The notes below the pieces were generated by a model. That model saw only the letters and a program-made list of their open reading frames with translations, made no database searches and was not told where the DNA came from. A stretch of DNA of 64,000 nt from the NCBI RefSeq assembly GCF_024679245.1, contig NC_090185.1, positions 4,664,464 through 4,728,463 on the forward strand, written 5' to 3'. The position numbers and the translations under genes are program-made. Below, piece after piece: positions 28,376 through 39,859 of this stretch (position 1 is the stretch's first letter; each line of letters begins with the position of its first letter). Source of the stretch: Pseudorasbora parva. Lineage: Eukaryota; Chordata; Actinopteri; Cypriniformes; Gobionidae.

Positions 28376-28544
28376 AGTACAGCAGAGACAGCGAAAGCCC
28401 ATTTGTCTGTGAATTCATAATAAAAAAGCTATACATATACCAGCCTTTAGCATGATTCTGCCACTCTTCTTCATGCATCATCTGTCGTTCTCTTCATAAA
28501 TGTCTTTTGACTGCGGTTTTCAAGACCGGTTCACAGGCTCCTAA
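28376..28544. repeat. Right copy of the direct repeat flanking the second satellite
   Basis: Same orientation as 24801-24978. Both contain 'catttgtctgtgaattcataa' words and end at 'aggctcctaa'. Confidence 0.85.
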
Positions 28545-29697
28545 CTCATAGAAACATGCATTTAATAAATCAAACCAAGATTAATCAAATCCACCCACCT
28601 TAGAGGAGCTAGAGATCCTTCACCATCTTCTCGTTCTCTCTAGTCATTTAGCAGTTGTTAAAAGTTGGAAGTTTTACCTTAAGTTTATACAACCAATATA
28701 ACATTTTCTGAAACATTAAAATAGCAAAAACGTCACTATCGCAATTGGATGACATAGTAAACGGCAATGTTTCTGGAACGTTTTTGGTTGAAATTTAAAT
28801 AAAATCTATGCATTTAAAATGCATTATTTAATAAAATGCACACTGAAACGTATAGAAATAGTTAAAGATGTTTTAAACATTGCAAGAGGATGTGCTGACA
28901 TAACGTTTCTGAAACGTAAAAAAGTTTTAGTGCTGTCAAATCAATGAACCGCGATTAATCGCATCTAACATAAGTGTTTGAAGGCACTAATTAAAATTTA
29001 AAAAATTACATACGCGTCCTAAAGCGAACACGTTTCGATTGGTGGCTGAATACAGTATAAGTCATAAGCCCCGCCCTCTCCTTGTAATCAAATGATGATA
29101 ATCATCATGATTGACAGCTCTGAGTTTGCAAGAGCAGTAGGCGGGACCTTGATGCTCAGGAGGAGGAGCCAATCGCAAAGCCATTTTAGGAAAAACATTT
29201 TTACAGTGGAAGGAAGTGGAGCCAGTCTAGGATCAAAACCCATATATCATTGGACATTTATGCACGAATTCTATCTAGTCCAATAAATCATACACAGTGT
29301 CATTTTACATTTCACACCTTCATCAACTTCTTCATTAAGAGTCTTGAGTGCCTCTTCATGTCAAAACTCTTCAGGTGCTGACAGCAAATCAACGGCAACG
29401 ACACTTCTTAAGTCTGCATGTGTTAAAACACTTCACACCCAATCAAATTACGTCTGTGTTACGACGTGAGAGCAGTTTGAGTTCAGCTAGTCGTTTTATA
29501 TTTCCATCATTGTGAGGTGTTTTAGAATGACTGTCAAGTTAAGCCGAATTTGTCTTTTACACTTTGGTTCACCATTTGAGGCACACAAATTAATGATCCT
29601 GGCAACTGCCAAGCAACGCCTTAGTAACCGTACAGAGCATTGTAGCAACTGCAAAGCCGCGCATAGCAACCACTCATAAAACCCTACTGACTACATA
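28545..29697. other. No gene; possible DNA-element terminus
   Basis: 'gtgctgtcaaatcaatgaa' followed by 'cgcgattaatcgcatc' near 28930-28970 resembles a common fish DNA-transposon end, but the other end is not found. The rest is unassigned. Confidence 0.35.
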
Positions 29698-30694
29698 GTG
29701 GTTGCTACATTGTGGCCAGGATGTTGCTAGGGTGTTCTTAGTTGACATGGCATTGCTATTTGGTTGCTAGGGTGTTAAAAGTAGTTTCTAAGGTGTTACT
29801 AGGCGATTTCTAAGTAGTTGCTATCAAGTTGGCAAGTGTTATAATGGTCACTAGTTGATTACTAGGGTCATTGCTAGGGTGTAATTGCTACATTGTGGCT
29901 AGGGTGTTGCTAGGGTGTTCTTAGTTGTCAAGGCATTTCTTTCCAGTTGTTAGGGTGTTAAAATTAGCTCCTAAGGTGCATAGCATTAGCATTTGCTATA
30001 GCAAGGTGCATAGCATTTCCTAGGCAACACCTAAGAAACAACCTAATAATGCCCTAGCAATCGTAAAGAATAGCCTACAAATCGCACACCCTAGCAACTG
30101 CATAGTCACGTGATAGCACTACCTAGCAACTGCTTAGCACCACCCAACTGCAAACCAATGCCTAGCAACCACCGATAAAACCCAACTAATTTCTTTATTC
30201 ATTAGCAACAGCACAGAATACCTTACAAGCCAACTATGGCAGTGATACCCTAGCAACCTCCCCAAACACCATATCAACCATAGCAATTGCATAGTAACAT
30301 CTTAGAAGTGTCCTGACAACAATGCAGAAGGCCCTAGCAACCACCCAACCAACCACTGTTTGCATAGCTATTCCATGGTGAAAAGCCTGAACACATTAGA
30401 CATCTCCTAATAACACCTTAGGAGCTACTTTTAACACCCTAACAACTGGAATGAAATGCCTTGACAACTAAGAACACCCTAGCAACACCCTAGCCACAAT
30501 GTAGCAATTACACCCTAGCAATGACCCTAGTAATCAACTAGTGAACATTAAAACACTTGCCAACTTGATAGCAACTACTTAGAAATCACCTAGTAACACC
30601 TTAGCAACTACTTGTAACAACCTAGCAACCGAATAGCAATGCCCTGTCAACTAAGAACACCCTAGCAACATCCCAGCCACAATGTAGCAACCAC
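29698..30694. repeat. Long inverted repeat with 281-bp arms
   Basis: The left arm 29698-29978 and right arm 30414-30694 are reverse complements of equal length with scattered substitutions and no large indels that I can see. The left arm is built of 'gttgctagggtgtt' words and the right arm of 'aacaccctagcaac'. A 435-bp spacer carries more 'cctagcaac' words. No coding frame spans it. It fits a foldback-type element or an inverted duplication of a minisatellite-like sequence. Confidence 0.85.
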
Positions 30695-30729
30695 GTATGC
30701 AACAATAGCCTATAAACCAATCAAAACAC

Positions 30730-31671
30730 TATAGGAATCCCTTACGAAAATTAACCATAATAGAGTAAAAGTGTAGTAACCATGGTTTTTGATGGTTTGA
30801 TTGCCATGTGTATAAGCACAGTTTTACCACAAATACCATGTTTAAACTGTGGTTATTGTAGTAAAACAATAAAGGTTCATTTGTGATAAACATTTTTAGA
30901 GGTAAATGGTTATCGCACGGCAACACCCTGGCAACCAAATATTAAATAGGGGGAATTCTACATATTAAATCTAGTTTCTGTCTAGATTTACTCACCATTG
31001 AGCCAAAACAATTGCACAGTAAATAGTAAATTTAAAACCTAAAGCTGTGGCGTTTGAGGGAGAACACATGCAGCGCGTAAGTGGTTCTTCTCCAGAGGTC
31101 AGAGATGACAATGTAAACCTCCTGATGAGAGAAACTGAAGATGTGATTTGGGCCGGGAAATCTTCAGGATTCTTCGGGAACTGTTGGCCCGTGGCGAGCA
31201 GCGGGGAGTGATTGTGTGTGTGTGTGTGTTTAGTCGCCAGCGTGTTCATCTTCCCTACCTCTCATCGAGCTAATGGCCGCTGGAATCCGAGAGCGAGGAA
31301 TAATCCTGCTGGGAGGAAAGGCGAGGAGAGAGAGGGACCCTCACTGTTTGAAACAAGAGGGCAAAGGAGGTGAGCCAAAACACGCCGGCAAAACCTGTTT
31401 ATATTCCTCCCGAAGCGTCACGGTGTCACAGAGCCAAAAAGTGCCTTACGTGCTGGAATCTCTCTTCATTTTCATTACCAAGAACAATATTTCAGTGGCG
31501 CTCACATCGGCCCCATGAGGTGGAAAATTACGCGATTTAGTTTTATCATCTGAAACACAAGTTTAATTTTCTGAGAGACAGTGAAGCGATGGAGGGAGAC
31601 CTTTAGAAGAGACAACGGCTCTGTTCAACACTGAAATACTTCCAGCTATAACAATATGTTTATGTAATGTA

Positions 31672-31672
<1 letters not shown>
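30730..31672. other. No gene; fragment with 'accatgg' repeats
   Basis: About 30760-30880 carries 'gtaaccatggtttttgatgg' and 'aaactgtggttattgtagt', resembling a dispersed fish repeat. The rest, to the TG tract, holds no credible exon; the short frames near 31000-31500 match nothing I recognise. Confidence 0.35.

Positions 31673-31741
<69 letters not shown>
31673..31741. repeat. (TG)n microsatellite
   Basis: About 69 bp of uninterrupted TG. Confidence 0.98.
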
Positions 31742-31743
<2 letters not shown>

Positions 31744-31999
31744 ACCTGATGTTGCACCTACAATTATCAGTATGTAATGTATTATTAAAACAAGCTTAGC
31801 TATATACATATTCTGGGCTTTATTGTCTTCACACTGTTATTGGGGGAAAAAAGAGGACGGCAAATTTTATTTAAATTTTTTAATGTGTAACTTATAAAAG
31901 CTTTTAAACTAGTAATCAATGCAAGTTACAACTTGTAAAAAAAAAGCATTAAAATGTATATTTATAGAACTCTTTTTTCTCAAATAAAACCATGTTTTG

Positions 32000-33118
32000 G
32001 TCATAAAAGCAGATGGTGTGACCAAACATGAAGAAAAGGCAGTTGATTGGAGGACACTCTTCAAAGGTATTTGTCACTGTAGCTCTGCTCTTCATTTCAA
32101 CAGATTGTCTGCTCAGAGTTTAGTTTCTGCAAAATAATGCCATAAAGATTAAATGAGGATATTTTTAATAACAGGATTTGCATGACCACAGGAACAGCGT
32201 GTGACCAATTCCAAATCTCAAATTCATGGAATTATACATTTAAATCTCTTAATCTAAAATGCTGCTTGAAGAGAAACATTTGGCTTTGTCCTTTTTTGAA
32301 AATAGCTTTTGAGAATAGCTTTTTAAATCATTAACTATTGTCAGTTGCAGCAAATCAGCCAATTATTAACAATGTGTCTTATGTCTTGACGTTTGAAGAC
32401 ATTTTGGAACAATTTGGCACTAGCACTCAAAAGTTTGTTATCAGCCAGAAATGTAGCTGCAGTAATGGATACTGAAGATGAGGCTTTGCAGTTTAAAGTA
32501 ATTCAGAAGCTTGCCATCATTTCCTGTTGTAATAGTGAATTTCAACATTAGTGAAGCATTGGCTCCATTTAATTCCACTTTACTGGAATTTCCATCAAAT
32601 GCATTTAAATGTGTCTGTAAATCCAAACTTTTGAATGCTTGTGTCATTGCTCAGGACATTCCTACAGAGCCCTAAAGGGACATTGTGATGGGCAAAAAAC
32701 ATGAGATAGGAGGGATAAAAATTGCTTTTGTGTTCGTGCGCAAAATGTTTTGCGTTCCTTCCTAGAAACTTTATGTTCACTGACAAAACTTTTGTGTTGC
32801 TTGAGGAACAGAAAAGTTTTACGAAAGAATGCAATGTTTTCGTTTTCATTTTCGTGAGCGAACTTAAGTTTCTCAAATGAACACCAACGTTTTGCAACCA
32901 AACACAAAGTTTCTATGGGGAATGTGAACGTTTTGCGATTAAACACAAAGTTTCTTGGAAAAAACTAATTCAAAAGTAATTTTTCGATATGTTTTCCCAT
33001 CACCATGTCCCTTTAGGGGCTCCGTACATTCCCAACACACTACAGCTGATGAATCTAATAAAATGAGAAATAAGAGCTGTTCAGAGAACGATCAGAAAAA
33101 AAAGACATATAAACATAT
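32000..33118 (-). other. 3' region of the broken class I gene, paralogous to 59150-60230
   Basis: Words such as 'attagtgaagcattgg', 'actggaatttccatcaa' and 'gaatgcttgtgtcattgc' recur in the same order at about 59560-60160. The paralogy continues to 'ctacagctgatgaa' at 33041 against 'ctacagatgatgaa' at 60176. It therefore represents the intron and downstream part behind the transmembrane exon of a duplicated class I gene. Final coding exons cannot be defined from sequence alone. Confidence 0.6.
32665..33024. mobile_element. Short DNA element with TA target duplication
   Basis: The inverted ends are CAGAGCCCTAAAGGGACAT and its near complement ending AGGGGCTCCG. TA lies on both sides (32663-32664 and 33025-33026). 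The paralogous site near 60170 lacks the element, which confirms an insertion after the gene duplication. At 360 bp without a transposase, it is a mariner-type miniature element. Confidence 0.75.
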
Positions 33119-33119
33119 A

Positions 33120-34663
33120 CAGGTCCTTCTAAAAAAAATTTGCATATTGTGATAAAGTTAATTAATTTCCAAAATGTAATGATAAAAATTAAACTTTCAT
33201 ATATTTTAGATTCATTGCACACCAACTGAAATATTTCAGGTCTTTTATTGTTTTAATACGGATGATTTTGGCATACAGCTCATGAAAACCCCAAATCTCA
33301 AAAAATTAGCATATTTCATCCAACCAATAAAAGAAAAGTGTTTTTAATTAAAAAAAAGTTAATGCTTTCAGCATTGGTGTTATACACTCAATAGTTGGTG
33401 GGGAATCCTTTTGCAGAAATGACTGCTTCAGTGCGGCGTGGCATGGAGGCGATCAGCCTGTGGCACTGCTGAGGTGTTCTGGAGGCCCAGGATGCTTCGA
33501 TAGCCGCCTTAAGCTCATCCAGAGTGTTGGGTCTCGCGTCTCTCAACTTTCTCTTCACAATATCCCACAGATTCTCTATGGGGTTCAGGTCAGGAGAGTT
33601 GAGCACAGTAATACCATGGTCAGTAAACCATTTACCAGTGGTTTTGGCACTGTGAGCAGGTGCCAGGTCGTGCTGAAAAACCAAATCTTCATCTCCATAA
33701 AGCTTTTCAGCAGAAGGAAGCATGAAGTGCTCCAAAATCTCCTGATAGCGAGCTGGATTGACCCTGCCCTTGATAAAACACAGTGGACCAACACCAGCAG
33801 CTGACATGGCACCCCAGACCATCACTGACTGTGGGGACTTGACACTGGACTTCAGGCATTTTGGCATTTCCTTCTCCCCAGTCTTCCTCCAGACTCTGGC
33901 ACCTTGATTTCCTAATGACATGCCAAATTTGCTTTCATCCGAAAAAAGTACTTTGGACCACTGAGCAACAGTCCAGTGCTGCTTCTCTGTAGCCCAAAAG
34001 TGTCTTGACCTGGGGAATGCGGCACCTGTAGCCCATTTCCTGCTCACGCCTGTGCACGGCGGCTCTGGATGTTTCTCCTCCAGACTCAGTCCACTGCTTC
34101 CGCAGGTCCCCCAAGGTCTGGAATCGGTCCTTCTCCACAATCTTCCTCAGGGTCCGCTCACCTCTTCTCGTTGTGCAGCGTTTTTTGCCACACTTTTTCC
34201 TTCCCACAGACTTCCCACTGAGGTGCCTTGATACAGCACTCTGGGAACAGCCTATTCATTCAGAAATGTCTTTCTGTGTCTTCCCCTCTCGCTTAAGGGT
34301 GTCAATGATGGCCTTCTGGACAGCAGTCAGGTCGGCAGTCTTACCCATGATTGCGGTTTTGAGTAATGAACCAGACTGGGAGTTTTTAAAAGCCTCAGGA
34401 ATCTTTTGCAGGTGTTTAGAGTTAATTAGTTGATTCAGATGATTAGGTTAATAGCTCGTTTAGAGAACCTTTTCATGATATGCTAATTTTTTGAGATAGG
34501 AATTTTGGGTTTTCATGAGCTGTATGCCAAAATCATCCGTATTAAAACAATAAAAGACCTGAGATATTTCAGTTGGTGTACAACGTATCTAAAATATATG
34601 AAAGTTTAATTTATATCATTACATTATGATATCACAATATGCTATTTTTTTTAGAAGGACCTG
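33120..34663 (-). mobile_element. Complete-length Tc1-like transposon with ~205-bp inverted repeats
   Basis: Both ends carry CAGGTCCTTCTAAAAAAA and are flanked by TA (33118-33119 and 34664-34665). The inverted repeats extend about 205 bp and contain a second internal 'tcaaaaaattagcatat' motif, an IR/DR arrangement with two binding sites per end. The transposase inside is inactive. The insertion point is the splice donor of a class I transmembrane exon (see 34667-34741). Confidence 0.92.
33388..34348 (-). pseudogene. Tc1-like transposase, inactivated
   Basis: It begins at the ATG whose first base is 34348. The N-terminal domain is split by an in-frame TGA in the helix-turn-helix near 34255 and by a frameshift near 34010-34040. 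The catalytic core then reads well: VLFSDESKF (first D), MVWGAMS, VFQHDLAPAH (second D) and SPDLNPIENLWD (E), ending GFPTNY at 33388. Stop plus frameshift make it non-functional, although the core is complete. Confidence 0.92.
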
Positions 34664-34666
34664 TAC

Positions 34667-34741
34667 TTTCTTCATACGGACTACAGTGCAAAAATAAATA
34701 CTTCCATCACACACAGAAGTACATGTATGTTTTTGTACGTC
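34667..34741 (-). pseudogene. Broken MHC class I transmembrane/connecting exon (gene 1)
   Basis: It follows an acceptor (pyrimidine tract, then AAG) at 34742 and aligns to the intact exon at 60232-60320: both hold 'gtgtgtgatggaa'. Here 4 bases are missing just before 'tacttctgtg', so in the phase set by alpha-3 the frame meets TGA after about 11 codons. In the other frame the hydrophobic run (VLLCVMEVFIFAL) also ends in a stop. The donor GT is at 34666-34665, and the Tc1 element starts right behind its third base. The class I gene thus lacks a usable membrane anchor here, unless another exon is used. Confidence 0.7.
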
Positions 34742-35470
34742 CTTAAAAAAAAAAGACAACAACTGGTATTTGTTGGACAACAAATAGGTTTAAGTTTTTC
34801 CACCAATGTCGGCTCATTATATTCATGAGAACAAACCTGTGTGCATAGTTCACTGCAATGAATAACTTAAATGTTGGTCTGTTCCTCAAAGAGAACTATC
34901 ATATGATTTCAGACTAGAAATATACTGGAGGGCAAAATACCCATAGGACTGCAGCACAGCCCTGTCAACTGTCCATCGAAAAGAAGAAAAACCAAAATAA
35001 GTGAACAAAAAGTTTTGTACACGTGTGATCCATATAAAGGGGAAGTTCTAAAACGCTTAACATCACAAACACTTATTATAGAAAATCAAATCTAATATAG
35101 AAATATGGCGCCTTAATGCATGGGCGTCGGAAGTAAATAAAAAGTGGGTGGGTCCTCTCTTTCAGAATTGTTTTTAATGGAATAACATTAGATGCCATTT
35201 ACATTAAATACAAATATAACGCCGTTTACTAAACGATTGATTGGGACAGACAAAATTACAGAAATCACTGAGTTATTTACCGTGGCTATAGTGTAGGCAT
35301 AAGACGCATGTCATCAAGTTTTGACGCAAATCGATCAGAGGTTCGAATCCGGCCTGTCACACTCGCTCTACTCCCTTTTCTCATCACATCTCAGATCAGA
35401 AAGCCATTTATTTTCAATAAAAATGGAGAACATATTAGAAAAGTGGAAATAAACCATCTATCGTGTTTAA

Positions 35471-36545
35471 AGGTGCCCTAGAATGTAAAACTGAATGAAC
35501 CTTGCCATGGTGAAATAATAAGAACTGAGTACATGGACATCACATACTGTGAGTCTCAAACACCATTGCCTCCTACTTCTTATGTAAATCTCGTAAATCA
35601 AAAACACCACAGGAAAAAAGTGCTTCTCAACATAAACCCAACCGTGACACAAGCATTGGGGATCATTTATATGCACGCCCCCAACATTTGCATCTGTCCA
35701 AACATGTTCATTGTCAGGCGGAAATGACGGTAACTGGGACTGCAGATAAACAAACTTCTCTCGTGGACACATGTCAATGTTCCAGGCTGTGCAGGAGACT
35801 TTTCTACCCTTCCCACAGATAAAAATGTCAACAGTCATGGTTAATGTTTATAATCCGATACCACAACAATTTAATTCAAGAGCATTCATTTGTTCGGCCC
35901 ATTTCAAGCCAGCTTCGCTCAGCTTCCTAAACTGAAGAAAGTGGCAATTACAACTGTATTCCTGCAAGCATTAAGTAGCGATTTATCCACTCATTGACTG
36001 TTTAAACAATTTTTGATTAAATTGAAAGTTTCTTAGAGAGATAGCATTGTCTAGATTTCACACGATGCTAGTACAGTAACAATAGGAAACACCAAGTACC
36101 ATACAAAACTAAATAGTGTGTCTAATGACAAGGGTAATATTATTTTGTATTACAAAATATAACCGTAGATACTTTGGTTACAGATCGTTCACTCAATCCT
36201 TCTAGCAAACGTCACCTCTTCCACCATATAAGTTAAAACGACAGTCATTTAACAAGGCTATTCAATTTGTAAAAATATATATTTATATTTTTGAGAACTT
36301 AAGTATGATGTTTTTGCATGCTTGAATTTCAGAGTACATCACAGTCACTGCGTAGCCTACATTGTGACTAAAAGTTATATAATTAAAGTTATTATAGAGT
36401 CATCACTGGTTTTGGTTTGGGAAAGTAGAGCGTTTGTGTGGTTGCCAGATTTCAGTAATGTAAATCCCCCAAACAGAGCTTTTCTGTGAAAAGAACATGT
36501 ATGCTATCCGGTGTTTTACCGAAACGTACAATCTGGCAACCATAT

Positions 36546-36623
<78 letters not shown>

Positions 36624-36978
36624 GGATTTTCTGAAAACACCAATAAACAAGTAAGCTGCATTTCAGCAATCGCCATTTGAGATGTTCTGCTTAAAGCGTC
36701 ATTCAGTCGATCTGTGTTCTGTCAGGACTCACGAGCTGAACAGCTGGACTGCTGTGAGCAGCTGAAATAAGCCAATCAGAGCAGAGCTCAACATTAATAT
36801 TCATGACCCTTCTAAATAAGGCAAAAACAGAGCATTACATCCTAGGGACAATTTATAGGGTTGTAAATGGACCTGTAAAACTGTATCTGGACACTTTTTG
36901 CCCTTAAATAAGCCACATACCCTCTATGTAGATATCAGAGAACAATTTAACATAGTTTCAAATCATTCTAGGGCACCT
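35471..36978. mobile_element. TTAA-target DNA element
   Basis: Inverted ends AGGTGCCCTAGAATG and CATTCTAGGGCACCT, flanked by TTAA on both sides (35467-35470 and 36979-36982). TTAA targets are used by piggyBac and Kolobok elements; the ends lack the piggyBac CCC start, so Kolobok-like is more likely. It contains a 76-bp CT tract (36546-36621). The short frames inside resemble nothing known. Confidence 0.8.
36546..36621. repeat. (CT)n microsatellite
   Basis: About 76 bp of CT repeat inside the TTAA element. Confidence 0.97.
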
Positions 36979-37576
36979 TTAATAATAAGTGTTTCTCAGT
37001 TAGGCGTAGGTAAACAGATGTGCTGAATTAGAGATGATAAAAGTGAGTGGGTCCAATATCATTGGTCGTAAAAAGTGGGTGGGTCTTGTCCCGCACACAC
37101 ACAATGGTTCCGACGCCCATGTACCAAATCAGTGATATTAACAGCTTCACTATAAACCTTATTGATGAATACTATATACAGACGAGCAGCAAGGTGCTAA
37201 ATGGTTTTCTCTATTATGGTTTTCTTTAGAAAAACACTTACAATGTAAAAATAAAAATTAGGCCCCAATTGAAAATGTTCTAGAAGTTTTAGTTTGTCTG
37301 TGAATTAAATTGCATCAATTCACAGAAATGTAATGATTTACAGTGTAAGAATCCAGTGCACATCTGTATATGTTATGCATCATCAATAAGGTTTATATTG
37401 AACGTACTCTTCAATCTCACTGTCTTCCTTCATTAGAACTTAGTGCAAACTGGCAGCGGAAGGAAAGCTTTGTTTTGTCTACCAGGTGCACAGTCCTATA
37501 AGAGTGGGATGTCAGAGGAAAACTATTAATTAAAAAAGCAAAACCATAAAAACACTATACTGCACTATTAACTTAC

Positions 37577-37855
37577 TCTTGATCTGATCATCAGTCAGAG
37601 TCTTCCGGAAGGTTTTTCCATGGTGCTCCACCTCACAAGCGTACTGGTTCTGCTTCCAATCGCCTGGAGTACCACGAAGGGTAGATGTTTTCTGGAACGT
37701 CCCGTCCTCATTTGGCAGTTGCTCTCCAAGATCCACATCCTCATGATGCTCCTGTCTATTTCTGAACCAGTTGATAGACACTTCTTTTGGGTAGAAATCT
37801 GTGGCAAGACACGAAACTGAGTAGGGATCCTTCTGGAACAGAAACACTTCAGGAG
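37577..37855 (-). CDS. MHC class I alpha-3 (Ig C1) exon, gene 1
   Basis: Encodes the membrane-proximal immunoglobulin C1 domain of a class I heavy chain, which contacts beta-2-microglobulin and CD8. Visible hallmarks are VFLFQKDP, the first cysteine in VSCLATDFYPKEVSI, the tryptophan in INWFRN, and the second cysteine in YACEVEHHG. It is 279 bp, opens after a T-rich tract and CAG at 37856-37858, and closes at a GTAAGT donor (37576-37571), phase 1 on both sides. It joins in frame to alpha-2 upstream. The intron between them is 6.5 kb and filled by a DIRS element. Confidence 0.93.
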
Positions 37856-38227
37856 CTGAAAAAAAAATGAACAAAAATGAAACATGAGGAAAATATTTCA
37901 TACTTCATTCAGATCAGATCATTCATGCTTAAACTACAGTTCCCGTTCAAGGAACTCGAGCTGCGTCACCGCTCTGGGAACGCCTCTGCGTGATTGCGTC
38001 GTGAAGCACTTATGTAATCAGTCCAAAGGAGAGACGGAACGTCATAGGCGGGTGACGTCATCGACCCGGAAACTATAAACCCTGCCGGCAAACACACGCC
38101 CTCAGCTTCTGTTGCCTTCAACAAGCGCTCTGTGTATTCATTGTCCAAAACTGTCTCTGTGTTGTGTCTGAGTTCAGACTTTTTTGTTTTTCTACACAAA
38201 AATACACACATTACTGACAGTAGAGAT

Positions 38228-39666
38228 ATGGCAAACGAACAGTCGTTCAGAAGGTGTGTTCCTCCCTGCTCGCGCTTCCCTACGAGCGGGGATACACACA
38301 CGATGTGCGTTGTTTGTTTGGGTGAACAGCACGCGCAGTCGGCACTCGAGGATGCCGGCTGCGACCACTGTGAGGCTCTGCCTCTCCGCGTGCTTCGATC
38401 CCGCCAGGCGCTCTTCGAGAAGGGCGTCCCGGCTCGCGTTCCCCACGGCACGGGCCCCGCTGCTGCCGAAGCACAGCGGCGGTCCATGTCGTGGGGTTCG
38501 CAGCTGGATCTAACGGAGGGGTTTGAGACGGGCCCCGCCCTTTCTCAGCCTTCACCCGTTAGATCCACGGCCGTTTCTCCGGGTTCGGGGGCCCGCTCTA
38601 CGGTTTCTCCCGCCCGGGGTGCGGCCGCAGTGCTGCAGTTATCTTCTCAGAGGAGGTTGATGTCTGCAGTATCAAGGCGGGGGTTGAAGATTCGCCACTT
38701 CAAACCCCCGCGAGTGAGGAGCTAGTGGAGGTTCTGAGCAGGGCTGTGGCTAGATTAAGTATTGAATGGCCAAATGAACAGCAGGAGCGCGCCTCAGTAA
38801 AAAGCAGGCTTGATGAGCGCTTTCTGCCAGCCCGTTCTGCTCAGCCTCCACGGCGGAGCCTGCCGTTTTTCACGGATCTCCACACCGAGGTGTCGAGATC
38901 GTGGAAGCGGCCCATATCATCTCGTGTTTTCAGCCCCCACACAGCAGTATATAGTAATATCTCGGGGTTGAAAAGACATGGTTATGGTTCGATGCCGAGG
39001 GTGGAAGAGACGCTCGCGAGCCATCTCTCTCCCGATTCGGCATCGGCCATTAAGGCTCCCGCTTTGCCTACTAAGCCATTAAAATCAACATCTGCTTTAG
39101 TGGGTAAAGCATACTCGGCAGCAGGTCAGGCCGCCGCATGTCTGCATACAATGGCTATTATGCAGGCATACCAGGCTGACCTGCTGAAGGACCTGGGGGA
39201 AAGTGATGAGATCGGGGCAGATATAGTACATGAGCTCCGATCCTCGGCAGATTTAGCCCTCCATGCCACTAAGGAGACGGCCAGATGTATTGGCCGTTCT
39301 ATGACAGCCCTGGTGGCCACGGAGAGGCATCTTTGGTTAAATCTGACCGAGATAAAGGAGAAGGACAAAACATTTCTGCTTTATGCGCCGCTGTCTCCGG
39401 AGGGCCTGTTCGGTGACGCCGTTACTACCGTCACCAACAGGTTCCAGGAGGCCAAAAAGCAGGCAGCGGCGCTGAAGCAGTTCCTTCCCCGAAAACCCCA
39501 GGCCTCATCTGCAGAGCAGCAAATGCCGAGTACTAGCTCCTCCCATCGAGCGCAGCAAAAACAGAGCGTCGCCACCCGCACACCCCCGCAGAAAGGGAGG
39601 TCTAGAGGTAGGACTGATCTGAGGACAGTCATTAACTTGAAGAAGGCTGCGTCGAAAAAGTCCTGA
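38228..39666 (+). pseudogene. DIRS Gag-like protein, frameshifted
   Basis: The N-terminal part from ATG 38228 has a cysteine-rich motif (CVVCLGEQHAQSAL, then CDHC), a possible zinc-binding knuckle. Its frame closes at 38725. The continuation runs in another frame up to 39666, with LSIEWP, LPFFTDLHTEVSRSW and SLPEG-like blocks common to fish DIRS Gag. The frame switch is needed somewhere around 38600-38640. The end is basic and serine-rich (38 residues before the stop), as expected for a nucleic-acid-binding tail. Confidence 0.8.
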
Positions 39667-39859
39667 CGCCTGTGTGGTCAGGACAGTGAGGGTGGTCCCC
39701 TCCGGGGGCAGGCGGTGCTTACCTCATCATACGGTACCCGTCGGCCCTCGGTGCCCTCACAGGGTCATTCCACCAACCCCGCCCGAGCGCCAGGGCGTGG
39801 AGGGTCCTCACGGGCCATCCGAGGATGGTCTGTGTCCTCTAAGGAGGGGAGTGGGGCTG

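Larger units (their letters stand above)
35119..37121. mobile_element. DNA element with CATGGGCGTCGG ends, containing a nested element
   Basis: Inverted ends CATGGGCGTCGGAA (35119) and TTCCGACGCCCATG (to 37121), each followed inwards by 'aaaaagtgggtgggtc'. There is no clear target duplication. Near 35300-35365 it carries a tRNA-like piece with the perfect B-box word GGTTCGAATCC. A 1.5-kb TTAA-target element is inserted at 35471. No transposase frame is seen. Confidence 0.7.

Noticed and set aside
25346..28420. Coding regions of TTKSSHN-type repeat proteins
   Set aside because: Frames change at non-3n unit variants and stop at the 'ttgagtaac' marker. Repeat artefact.
24801..28544. CRISPR array (regular short repeats)
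   Set aside because: Units are contiguous with no unique spacers, and the context is vertebrate. It is satellite DNA.
35467..35838. 123-residue minus-strand frame inside the TTAA element
   Set aside because: No recognisable domain and the frame lies in a non-autonomous element; likely chance.
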